Below, piece after piece: positions 55,751 to 63,888 of a stretch of DNA of 64,000 bases. The stretch comes from Advenella faeciporci (GTDB taxonomy: Bacteria > Pseudomonadota > Gammaproteobacteria > Burkholderiales > Burkholderiaceae_B). The translations under genes were made by a program, and so were the position numbers. The notes under the pieces are model-generated. The model saw nothing but the letters and a program-made list of their open reading frames with translations. It was not told the origin of the DNA and made no database searches. Location: the NCBI RefSeq assembly GCF_014652395.1, contig NZ_BMYS01000010.1, positions 32,098-96,097 on the forward strand, read 5' to 3'. The first letter of the stretch is position 1; each line of letters begins with the position of its first letter.

Positions 55751-56926
55751 TTAACCCTGAACCACCACCCCATCATCCAGCAATTTCTGAATGCGCTCGC
55801 CACTGACCCCCCATTCCTGCAACACTTCTACCGTATGCTGGCCAGCTGTTGGCGATGGGTTGCGGATGGCAAACTCAAACCCGCTCATTTTAAACGGACT
55901 GCCCAATTGCCTTACCGTTTCACCCTGTTCATTGATTGACTCGAGAACCATGCCCCGTTCTTTAAAGTGGGCATCATTGGCGGTTTCACCCATGTTTAAT
56001 ACAGGTGTGACACAACAATCACTGCCAGCCAGCTTTTCACTCCACCAGGCAAAATCGTGGGCAGCAATTAACTGGCCAAGTTCATGTTTCGCGTAATTAA
56101 CCTGTGCCGGATCAGATGCACCATGAAATGGCTTCAGGTCTTCACGCCCTATCAGCTTACAAAACTCATCCCAGAATTTTTTCTCAAAAGCACCAACGGC
56201 AATATAGCGCCCGTCCGCGGTTTCATAAAAGCCATAATAGACTGCCGCCCCCGTTAACTTCGTGACACCTGCAGGAGTAGCCTGCCCAAATTCATTCAAG
56301 GCCGCCATTGGCAAACCGGCATACGCCAGAATACCGTCAGAAAAGGAAATATCCACCAACCGTCCCTTGCCGGTGCGCTGGGCATCAAACAGGGCGGCCA
56401 GGATCCCGATAGATGCCGTAGAGGCACCGCCCAGCAGATCAGCCAAAGGCAGATTGGACAACGCCGGCTTGCCAGCACCATTACCCACCTGGTCGGCAAC
56501 ACCGGCCCTGGCAATATAGTTAATATCATGTCCGGCAGCCTGACTGTAAGGGCCGGTTTGTCCATAGCCGCTCATGCTGCAATACACAATGGCCGGATTA
56601 CGCTGTTTGACCACTTCATAACCAACCCCCAGGCGATCCATGACACCAGGCCTGAATCCTTCGATCACCACATCGGCTTTTTCACACAGATCCAGAAACA
56701 GGGCCTTGCCTTCCTCTTTTTTCAAATCCAGCTGCAAGCCCCGTTTATTCCGGTTTACCTGGGAGCGCAAGGCAGCCCAGGCGTAGTCACCGGCACCGGT
56801 ATCTTCCAGCTTGACCACCTCGGCCCCCATATCGGCCAGATGCATGGCACAAGCCGGTCCCGGCAGCAAACGGGTTAAATCCAGCACCCTTACCCCTTGC
56901 AGTGGCGCGCCTGAAACCTGAGTCAT
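55751..56926 (-). CDS. CaiB/BaiF family, probable alpha-methylacyl-CoA racemase
   Basis: 391 residues. Family-III CoA-transferase fold. I align His133 and Asp163 (AGHDINYIA and LADLLGG) and Glu248 (VGAFEKKFW) with the racemase triad His126, Asp156 and Glu241 of M. tuberculosis MCR: the spacings 30 and 85 are identical. That supports an alpha-methylacyl-CoA racemase rather than a CoA transferase. The ATG overlaps the ligase stop by 4 bases. Last gene of the thiolase-SDR-Bug-ligase-racemase operon. A plain CoA-transferase remains possible. Confidence 0.83.
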   Translation of the reverse strand: MTQVSGAPLQGVRVLDLTRLLPGPACAMHLADMGAEVVKLEDTGAGDYAWAALRSQVNRNKRGLQLDLKKEEGKALFLDLCEKADVVIEGFRPGVMDRLGVGYEVVKQRNPAIVYCSMSGYGQTGPYSQAAGHDINYIARAGVADQVGNGAGKPALSNLPLADLLGGASTASIGILAALFDAQRTGKGRLVDISFSDGILAYAGLPMAALNEFGQATPAGVTKLTGAAVYYGFYETADGRYIAVGAFEKKFWDEFCKLIGREDLKPFHGASDPAQVNYAKHELGQLIAAHDFAWWSEKLAGSDCCVTPVLNMGETANDAHFKERGMVLESINEQGETVRQLGSPFKMSGFEFAIRNPSPTAGQHTVEVLQEWGVSGERIQKLLDDGVVVQG

Positions 56927-58638
56927 ACTTTTTCTCCTGTTATATTATTTTGATCTGCCTGCAGTTTACGCCACATGATTTTACCGGTATTGGATTTTGG
57001 CAATTTCTCAACAAACTCAAGCAGTCTGGGGGCCTTGTATACCGCCATGTTTTCCCTGGCCCAGGCAATCAAATCCCGCTCCGACAATTGACCCTTGTAT
57101 TCCGGCTTCAGAACCACCAGCGCCTTCACGACCTCACCCTTCACGCTATCCTGGATACCTACAATACATACCTCATGAACGGCCGGGTGATCATAGAAGG
57201 TATTTTCCACCTCGCTGGGCCAGACTTTATACCCGGATACGTTGATCATCCGCTTAAGACGGTCACACATGAAGAAATAACCCTCTTCATCAATCCTTGC
57301 CAAATCGCCGGTGCGGAAGAAAACACGGCCGTCACGCTCCAGAAAAGACTCCTGATTGGCCTGTTCATTTTGCCAATACCCTTTCATGACCTGCGGACCG
57401 CTGGTGATAAGCTCACCAACCTCACCCTGCGACAACTCCTGCAAGGTACCAGGATCAACAATACGCGAATCAACCCCTTGGGTAGGTATGCCCAGGCACT
57501 GGCGTTTGCTGTGCTCAAGCGGATTACAATGCAGGAAAGAAGCGGTTTCGGTCATGCCGTAACCTTCATTGTAAACAATGCCAAAACGCGTTTTAAGCAT
57601 GGCGGCAATCGCTTCCGGCATGGCTGCACCCCCCCCCGAAAGCAAGGCCAGACTGGATAAATCACGTTGATCGGCCGAAGGCTGCGAAAAGCAGTCCAGC
57701 ACCATGGCAGGCGGTGCCGTCCACACGGAAACCCGATGTTTTTCCATTAGTTTCAGGGCCAAGTCGGCATTCCAGCGCGGCATCATGACAACCGTGCCAC
57801 CCAGCATGATGGGCATGTTCATGCCATTTTGCATACCCAGCATGTGGAACATGGGTGCCACCGACAACATAACCGATTCGGCATGCAAATTACGCCAGAT
57901 AGCTGAATTCACCAATGAGGCCAGTAAGGTTGCATGCGTATGAATGCAGCCTTTGGGTTTCCCGGTGGTGCCCGATGTGTAAGGCAGCACACAAAAATCA
58001 TCCGGGTAGGTCTGTACCGCCCCGGCCGACAAACCGGCCTGTAACGCCTCGGAAAACGCCACCATCCCGTCAGATAAGGCAAGATCACTGTGCTGCCTGA
58101 CAAAGTCAGGCAAATCGGGATCGGCCAGGTCCTCTACAAAATCATGGTAAGAATGCACCATGACATGCCGCAACCCGTCTTCCCTGTTGCTTTGCATGCA
58201 AGGAACAACCTGCTTTAACAGCTCCTGCGCCACAAAAGCGAACCGGGCACCACTATCATCCATATAGTGCTGAATTTCAGAAGTGGTACACATCGCATTA
58301 ACCGGCACCACCACTGCCCCCAGCTGCAGGACGGCATAAAATGCAATCACAAACTGCGGGCAGTTCTGACTCATCAGCAACACGCGATCCCCCCGGGCCA
58401 GCTGCATTTTCTGTTGCAAAAAGCCAGCCATGGCATGGACATGCTGCCTCAGCTCCCGGTAACTGATATGCCTGCCGCAATAGATAATGGCGGCTTTATC
58501 CGGATAGCGCAACGCAGCGGTTTCAAGATAATGGGGAAGTGTCACCTGCGGCACACTCCCGTTGGCAGGCACACCTTTAGGCCAGAATTTACGCTTGATT
58601 GGGCTCATTACCTGATTGTCTCCTGATGAATCTTTCAT
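56923..58638 (-). CDS. Acyl-CoA synthetase (AMP-binding ligase)
   Basis: ANL-superfamily adenylating ligase, 571 residues. P-loop-like motif LPYTSGTTGKPKG, A5 EGYGMTETASFLHCN, A8 GDLARIDEEGYFFMCDRLKR and the catalytic Lys in KSNTGKIMWRKL. It should activate a free carboxylic acid to its CoA thioester as the entry step of this pathway. Substrate unknown. 18 bases downstream of the Bug receptor gene and overlapping the racemase gene. Confidence 0.92.
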   Translation of the reverse strand: MKDSSGDNQVMSPIKRKFWPKGVPANGSVPQVTLPHYLETAALRYPDKAAIIYCGRHISYRELRQHVHAMAGFLQQKMQLARGDRVLLMSQNCPQFVIAFYAVLQLGAVVVPVNAMCTTSEIQHYMDDSGARFAFVAQELLKQVVPCMQSNREDGLRHVMVHSYHDFVEDLADPDLPDFVRQHSDLALSDGMVAFSEALQAGLSAGAVQTYPDDFCVLPYTSGTTGKPKGCIHTHATLLASLVNSAIWRNLHAESVMLSVAPMFHMLGMQNGMNMPIMLGGTVVMMPRWNADLALKLMEKHRVSVWTAPPAMVLDCFSQPSADQRDLSSLALLSGGGAAMPEAIAAMLKTRFGIVYNEGYGMTETASFLHCNPLEHSKRQCLGIPTQGVDSRIVDPGTLQELSQGEVGELITSGPQVMKGYWQNEQANQESFLERDGRVFFRTGDLARIDEEGYFFMCDRLKRMINVSGYKVWPSEVENTFYDHPAVHEVCIVGIQDSVKGEVVKALVVLKPEYKGQLSERDLIAWARENMAVYKAPRLLEFVEKLPKSNTGKIMWRKLQADQNNITGEKV

Positions 58639-58656
58639 ACCTTGAAGCCTTTCGGA

Positions 58657-59649
58657 TTAATCCATCCGGATACCGGTTTCCTTGGCAACTTTGCCATATT
58701 CAGCCAAATCCTCTTTGACGATTTTGGCATACTCGGCAGCAGAGTTACCCACTGGAATCAAACCCATATCCGTTAAACGGTCATGAATTTTAGGCATTTT
58801 CATGACTTTCTGGATTTTCCCGCTGAGCAGATCCACCACTGGCTCCGGGGTACCGGCGGGTACAAAGAAACCAAACCAGCCGTTGGCATTGAAGCCTTCC
58901 ATACCCATTTCATTGAATGTTCTGGCCTCGGGCAATGACGTCAGCCGTTTGGATCCGGTCACGCCCAGCACCTTGAATTTGTCTGACTTAAGATGTGGAC
59001 TGATGGCGGTAATATCAATAAATGCCGATGTCAGCTCACCGCTTAACATGGCGGTCACTTCAGGGCCTGAACCCCTGTAAGGAATATGCATCAGGTCAAT
59101 GCCGTTGATCACCTTGAACTGTTCACCATGCAAATGGGATGACGTACCGTTACCGTAAGACCCGTATGAATACTTGCCCGGATTTTTCTTCACGTGCTCA
59201 ATAAACGCTTCCATCGTATCAACCGGAAGATCACTTTTCACCACAAAGACATCAGAGGACAGCGCCACCTGAGAAACAGGCGTCAAATCAGTAACGTTAT
59301 AGGGCAGGTTTTTATACAGCCAGGGCGCCTGCACCAACGCCGTAATGCCCAGCAATACGGTATAACCATCTGGTGCCGACTTGGCCACAAACTGATTGCC
59401 GATGGTTCCGCTTGCTCCCGGCTTGTTTTCCACCCATACCGTTGTACCAAGCTCATTGGCCAGTTCATGTGAAATCATGCGGGCAATGGTGTCGGTCCCA
59501 CCACCCGGCGGGTATGGAACCACGATCCGTATGGGTTTGTCGGGATAATTGGCTGTGCTGGCCTGCACATTGGCTGTCAGCAGGGCACTCATGCCTACAA
59601 CTGCTGCACACATCATGGATACTGCCGTACGTCTTGTCACCTTCTTCAT
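58657..59649 (-). CDS. Bug-family (tripartite tricarboxylate) solute receptor
   Basis: Periplasmic binding protein, 330 residues, with a signal peptide (VGMSALLTANVQAS). Bug signatures: YPDKPIRIVVPYPPGGGTDT, VENKPGASGTIGNQFVAKS, APDGYTVLLG and HIPYRGSGPEVTAMLSGEL. No TctA/TctB membrane genes lie nearby, so it is an orphan receptor that either borrows a distant transporter or serves as a sensor. Its place inside the catabolic operon suggests that it binds the pathway's substrate. Confidence 0.92.
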   Translation of the reverse strand: MKKVTRRTAVSMMCAAVVGMSALLTANVQASTANYPDKPIRIVVPYPPGGGTDTIARMISHELANELGTTVWVENKPGASGTIGNQFVAKSAPDGYTVLLGITALVQAPWLYKNLPYNVTDLTPVSQVALSSDVFVVKSDLPVDTMEAFIEHVKKNPGKYSYGSYGNGTSSHLHGEQFKVINGIDLMHIPYRGSGPEVTAMLSGELTSAFIDITAISPHLKSDKFKVLGVTGSKRLTSLPEARTFNEMGMEGFNANGWFGFFVPAGTPEPVVDLLSGKIQKVMKMPKIHDRLTDMGLIPVGNSAAEYAKIVKEDLAEYGKVAKETGIRMD

Positions 59650-59757
59650 TTTTGTCTCCTGGAAATTCAGAATGCTGCTACGGTTTTCTAAACTGCACCG
59701 TTACTGCTTATTGATTTAATGGTTGGTGCAGGTTTTACTGGTTAATACTTGCAATAA

Positions 59758-60522
59758 TTAACGGGGCGTCATGCGAATGGCACCGTCAAGCCGGATGGTT
59801 TCACCATTGAGCATGGCATTTTCCAGCATCTGCACCGCCAATGATGCGTACTCTGACGGAAAGCCCAAACGCGCCGGATGCGGCACCGATGCCCCCAAGG
59901 CCGATTTCACATGTTCTGGCAATTTTGATAACAGCGGCGTGTCAAACAAACCGGGGGCAATCGTATTGACGCGGATCTGGCGTTGCGCCAAATCACGCGC
60001 CGCCACCAGCGTCATACCCACAATACCGGCTTTGGCCGAAGAGTACGGAATTTGACCGATTTGCCCCTCATAGGCCGCCACCGAAGCGGTCAACACGCAA
60101 GCGCCACGTTCACCGTCCAGCGGCTCATTTTTGGCCATGGCTGCCGCGGCAAGACGCAAGGAATTGAAGGTCCCAATCACATTGACACGGATAATGGCTT
60201 CAAATTTTTCCAGATTTCCGGGTTCTCCATCTTTTTCAACCACCCGGATGGGTGCACCATATCCGGCACAATGCACCAGGGCACGCAAGGGCGCCAGTGA
60301 AACCGCTTTTTCAATGACAGCTTTCATTTGCACGGGCTCACAAACATCCGCCTTCACAAAATGCGCCTTACTTCCCAACTGATCAGCCACTTCCTGTCCT
60401 TTATCGTTCAGGTCGGCAATCACCACCTGAACCCCTTTGGCCAGCAGCTTTTCTACGGTCGCCAGGCCCAGGCCTGATGCGCCACCGGTTACCACTGCCG
60501 ACATATTTTCCTGCAACTGCAT
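59758..60522 (-). CDS. SDR-family oxidoreductase (3-hydroxyacyl-CoA dehydrogenase type II-like)
   Basis: 254 residues. NAD-binding TGGASGLGLATVEKL with Asp/Leu-Asn at the adenine site (VIADLND, so NAD is likely), NAAAM replaced by VHCAGYG, active site Ser-Tyr-Lys in TASVAAYEGQIGQIPYSSAK. The C-terminal ENAMLNGETIRLDGAIRM is typical of the HSD17B10/type-II 3-hydroxyacyl-CoA dehydrogenase group. It lies 30 bases after the thiolase gene. Confidence 0.88.
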   Translation of the reverse strand: MQLQENMSAVVTGGASGLGLATVEKLLAKGVQVVIADLNDKGQEVADQLGSKAHFVKADVCEPVQMKAVIEKAVSLAPLRALVHCAGYGAPIRVVEKDGEPGNLEKFEAIIRVNVIGTFNSLRLAAAAMAKNEPLDGERGACVLTASVAAYEGQIGQIPYSSAKAGIVGMTLVAARDLAQRQIRVNTIAPGLFDTPLLSKLPEHVKSALGASVPHPARLGFPSEYASLAVQMLENAMLNGETIRLDGAIRMTPR

Positions 60523-60552
60523 AGGTATCTCCTGCCTTTAACTTTTAATCAA

Positions 60553-61734
60553 TTAGTTTAATCTTTCAATAATAGTGGTATTTGCCATACCACCGGCCTC
60601 ACACATGGTTTGCAAACCATAGCGTTGACCATTATCCTCAAGTGCATGCAACATGGTGGTCATCAGGCGTACTCCGGATGCTCCCAAAGGATGTCCCAGT
60701 GCAATGGCACCGCCCCTTGGATTTAATTTGGCATCCTCAACCTGGAATTCCCGCTGCCACGCCAAAGGCACACTGGCAAAGGCCTCATTCACCTCAATGT
60801 GGTCGATGTCTGCCAGTTCCAGGCCACTTTTATCAATGGCTTTGCGGCTTGAACTGATGGGTGCAGTCAACATCAGCAAGGGATCATCGCCACGCACGTC
60901 AAAAGCCACAAATCGGGCACGCGGTTTCAGGCCCAGCTTATCGGCCATGCGGCGACTCATGATTAACATGGCAGCCGCCCCGTCACTGATTTGCGAGGCA
61001 TTGCCCGCTGTAACATGCCAGCCAATCTGCGGGAATCGTTGCGACATGGTTTCATTTTCAAAGGGTGATTTCAGCTCGGCCAATTTGCTGGCCTGCGTGC
61101 CTGGGCGAATGGTTTCATCCTGAGCCACCACGCCATTCACGGTATGAATGGGGAGAATTTCCCGCCTGAACAAACCGGTTTCGCGTGCCTGATGCGCGCG
61201 CTCATGGGAACGGGCACTGTATTCATCAAGCTCTTGCCGGGAAATACCCCATTTTGCAGCCACCAGTTCGGCCGACACGCCCTGCGAAACCAGGCCTGGC
61301 TCGTAACGCCTGAGGAAGGCTTCACCATAGGGATTCTGATCAAGCCTGGACACTCCCATGGGTACATGACTCATGGATTCAATACCGCAGGCAATCACAA
61401 TATCATAAGCTCCCGCCATGATGCCCTGGGCGGCAAAATGCACCGCCTGCTGACTGGAACCGCATTTGCGGTCAATCGTGGTGGAAGGCACATGCTCGGG
61501 ATAACCTGCTGCCAGCCATGCGACCCGCCCCGGTGTACCGGATTGCTCGCCCACCTGACTGACACAACCGGTAATCACGTCATCCACCAGGGCAGGATCC
61601 AGTTTGTTGCGTTCTACAATCCCTTGCAGCAACTGCGCCAATAAATCAGTGGGGTGCATTTGGGTAAAGGCACCGCCAGCCTTGGAACGACCAATCGGGC
61701 TTCTGATGGCATCAACAATAACCGCTTCTTCCAT
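60553..61734 (-). CDS. Acetyl-CoA acyltransferase / thiolase
   Basis: 393 residues. Catalytic Cys91 in DRKCGSSQQAVHFAAQGI, His in GGAIALGHPLGASGVRLM, second Cys in MCEAGGMANTTI. By the family it cleaves a 3-ketoacyl-CoA. It is the first gene of the operon, divergent from iclR. The tail ALGHPLGASG and the internal Met-rich loop suggest an acyl-CoA chain other than simple acetoacetyl-CoA, but this cannot be decided. Confidence 0.9.
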   Translation of the reverse strand: MEEAVIVDAIRSPIGRSKAGGAFTQMHPTDLLAQLLQGIVERNKLDPALVDDVITGCVSQVGEQSGTPGRVAWLAAGYPEHVPSTTIDRKCGSSQQAVHFAAQGIMAGAYDIVIACGIESMSHVPMGVSRLDQNPYGEAFLRRYEPGLVSQGVSAELVAAKWGISRQELDEYSARSHERAHQARETGLFRREILPIHTVNGVVAQDETIRPGTQASKLAELKSPFENETMSQRFPQIGWHVTAGNASQISDGAAAMLIMSRRMADKLGLKPRARFVAFDVRGDDPLLMLTAPISSSRKAIDKSGLELADIDHIEVNEAFASVPLAWQREFQVEDAKLNPRGGAIALGHPLGASGVRLMTTMLHALEDNGQRYGLQTMCEAGGMANTTIIERLN

Positions 61735-61748
61735 TTTATCTCCTTAAA

Positions 61749-61766
61749 ATGAAACTTATGTCTCAT
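61749..61766. promoter_or_regulatory. inverted repeat ATGARAC-N4-GTYTCAT, candidate IclR operator
   Basis: ATGAAAC (61749-61755) and GTCTCAT (61760-61766) are complementary at 6 of 7 positions around TTAT, 15 bases upstream of the thiolase ATG. A second inverted repeat TGATA-N6-TATCA lies at 61792-61807. IclR-family sites are often such interrupted palindromes in divergent gaps. Confidence 0.45.
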
Positions 61767-61854
61767 TATTTATATTATTTAATTGATATTTTGATATTAA
61801 TGTATCATAATTTTATTAAACCGCAAATAATTTAATAGATAAAGAGAACAAACC

Positions 61855-62649
61855 ATGTCTACTTCAGAAATCCCGGATGAGAGCAAACTGGTTAGCGCGC
61901 TTGCCAGAGGCATTAATATCCTCAACTGTTTCTCGCCGGTTCAATATGAGTTAAGTGCCAAGGAAATTGGCGAAAAAACAGGTCTGCCCAAACCCACCCT
62001 GTCCCGCTTGCTCGAGACGCTTAGTGAATACGGCTTGATCCGTTACTCCGATCGCCTGTCCAAATATGTGCCAGGGGCCGGTTTATTGAACCTGTCAGCC
62101 CCTGTGCTGCAACGCATGACCATCCGCCAAATCGCACGGCCACTCATGCAGGAACTGGCCGACTATATTTCGGGACAGGTTCAACTGGTCATGGGCAGTA
62201 AAAGCAAGATGTGCTATGTCGAAATCGCGCAAGGTGCCAATAGCAAAATATATCGCCCGGAAGTAGGCGTGCGCATGTCCATTTCCCGAACCTCCACCGG
62301 TCGCGCTTATATCAATTCCATCCCCGCTGAATTCCGCGAACGCTATCTGATTGATCTGGAAAAAAAATACCCGGGCCAACGGGCCTGGTTTGAAGAACGC
62401 CTGCAAGACGCGGCCAATGACCTTGCAACCCTGGGTTTTTGCCGCGGGCACCGCGACTTCCATCGCGAAATTGATGCGATTGCCGTGCCCCTGAGAAAAC
62501 CCATTGATAACGAGTACTGGATGTTTGCCGCTTCAGTACCGGTTTACAGTGAAGAAAGCAAACGTATCGATGAAGATATCGCCCCCAGGCTGATCACACT
62601 GGTGCGTACGGTTGAGTCGTCATTAGGCAATCCCAATTACAGCATCTAA
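61855..62649 (+). CDS. IclR-family transcriptional regulator
   Basis: 264 residues. N-terminal winged helix (LSAKEIGEKTGLPKPTLSRL) and C-terminal IclR ligand domain (about 85-260) with ISRTSTGRAYINSIP. IclR regulators of aromatic and organic acid catabolism respond to a pathway metabolite. It is divergent from the thiolase operon and 36 bases upstream of the acyl-CoA dehydrogenase, so it probably controls both. Confidence 0.92.
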   Translation: MSTSEIPDESKLVSALARGINILNCFSPVQYELSAKEIGEKTGLPKPTLSRLLETLSEYGLIRYSDRLSKYVPGAGLLNLSAPVLQRMTIRQIARPLMQELADYISGQVQLVMGSKSKMCYVEIAQGANSKIYRPEVGVRMSISRTSTGRAYINSIPAEFRERYLIDLEKKYPGQRAWFEERLQDAANDLATLGFCRGHRDFHREIDAIAVPLRKPIDNEYWMFAASVPVYSEESKRIDEDIAPRLITLVRTVESSLGNPNYSI

Positions 62650-62685
62650 ATCCATTCCTTCCATATTCACAAAAGAGAGAGACAA

Positions 62686-63813
62686 ATGAGAACCGTATTC
62701 AGAGATGACCATGAGCATTTTCGTACCCAGGTACAACGCTTCATAGAAAAAGAAATCACCCCTTTTCATGCCCAATGGGAAAAAGACGGCATTGTGCCCA
62801 AGTCGGTTTGGGCCAAAGCGGGCCAGGAAGGCCTGCTTAACTGCATGCTGCCCGAGCCCTACGGCGGCGGTGGTGATTTTGGCCACTCTGCCGTACTTAT
62901 TGAAGAAATGGGCAAGGTCAATGCCAGTGGCCCGGGTTTTAATTTGCACTCGGAAATTGTCGCTCCCTATATTTTCCGCTATGGTACGCCAGAACAGAAA
63001 GACCGCTGGCTGCCTGCCATGGCCAGCGGCGAAGTGATTGGCGCCATTGCAATGACCGAACCCGGCACCGGCAGCGACCTGAAAGCGGTCAGGACCACAG
63101 CCAAACGTGAAGGCAACAGTTATATTATTAACGGGCAAAAAACCTTTATCACCAATGGCCAGAATGCCGATCTGATCATTGTAGTGTGCAAGACCGACCC
63201 GGACCTGGGTGCCAAAGGTATTTCCCTCATCTGCGTTGATGCCAACACACCAGGTTTCAGCAAAGGCAGAAAACTGGAAAAAATCGGCCTGCACGCCCAG
63301 GATACATCCGAGCTGTTTTTTGATAATGTCAAAGTGCCGGTCAGCAACCGCCTGGGTGAAGAAAATGCCGGCTTCAGCTACCTGATGCACGAACTGGCCC
63401 AGGAACGCCTGGTCATTGCCGTGCGGGCCGCCGCATCGATTGAATCTTTTCTGGAAAAAACCATTGCCTATACGCGTGATAGAAAAACCTTCGGACAAAG
63501 CGTGTTTGACTACCAGAATACCCGTTTCAGGCTGGCTGAAGCCAAGGCCCAAAGCACCATGCTGCGGGTGTTTGTAGACCAATGCATCGCGCTGCACCTG
63601 GACAAGGCCCTGTCTCCGGCCCAGGCGGCCATGGCCAAGCTTAATGCCACCGAAATGCAAGGACGCCTGCTGGACATGTTCCTGCAAATGCACGGCGGTT
63701 ATGGCTATATGTCCGAATATGGTATTGGCCAGGCCTGGATTGATGCCCGTATCGGGCGAATTTACGGTGGCAGCGATGAAATCATGAAAGAAATTATTGC
63801 CAGGACGCTGTAG
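62686..63813 (+). CDS. Acyl-CoA dehydrogenase (LCAD/isovaleryl-type active site)
   Basis: FAD enzyme introducing the alpha-beta double bond, 375 residues. FAD/substrate motifs TEPGTGSDLKAVRT, QKTFITNGQNADL and a C-terminal MHGGYGYMSEYGIGQAW. The Glu at the MCAD position (IYEGT) is replaced by Gly361 (IYGGSDEI), but Glu257 in SIESFLEKTIAYTRDRK aligns with the helix-G catalytic Glu of LCAD and isovaleryl-CoA dehydrogenase. This group often handles branched acyl-CoAs, consistent with the racemase in the operon. Confidence 0.9.
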   Translation: MRTVFRDDHEHFRTQVQRFIEKEITPFHAQWEKDGIVPKSVWAKAGQEGLLNCMLPEPYGGGGDFGHSAVLIEEMGKVNASGPGFNLHSEIVAPYIFRYGTPEQKDRWLPAMASGEVIGAIAMTEPGTGSDLKAVRTTAKREGNSYIINGQKTFITNGQNADLIIVVCKTDPDLGAKGISLICVDANTPGFSKGRKLEKIGLHAQDTSELFFDNVKVPVSNRLGEENAGFSYLMHELAQERLVIAVRAAASIESFLEKTIAYTRDRKTFGQSVFDYQNTRFRLAEAKAQSTMLRVFVDQCIALHLDKALSPAQAAMAKLNATEMQGRLLDMFLQMHGGYGYMSEYGIGQAWIDARIGRIYGGSDEIMKEIIARTL

Positions 63814-63821
63814 GCGTTATG

Positions 63822-63847
63822 CGTTACCACACAGGAGTGTGGGAACG
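63822..63847. repeat. REP-like imperfect palindrome
   Basis: CGTTACCACAC-AGGA-GTGTGGGAACG is complementary at 10 of 11 positions. It resembles the widespread GTTCCCACGC/GCGTGGGAAC hairpin repeats of proteobacterial intergenic regions. No T run follows, so it is a repeat more than a terminator. Two near-identical CTTTCTGGTTTCCATG units follow at 63850-63865 and 63870-63885. Confidence 0.55.
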
Positions 63848-63888
63848 AGCTTTCTGGTTTCCATGCTTTCTTTCTGGTTCCCATGCTC

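Noticed and set aside
62623..63693. A 356-codon open frame on the minus strand opposite the acyl-CoA dehydrogenase
   Set aside because: The plus strand encodes an intact, motif-bearing dehydrogenase; the reverse frame is a codon-bias shadow.
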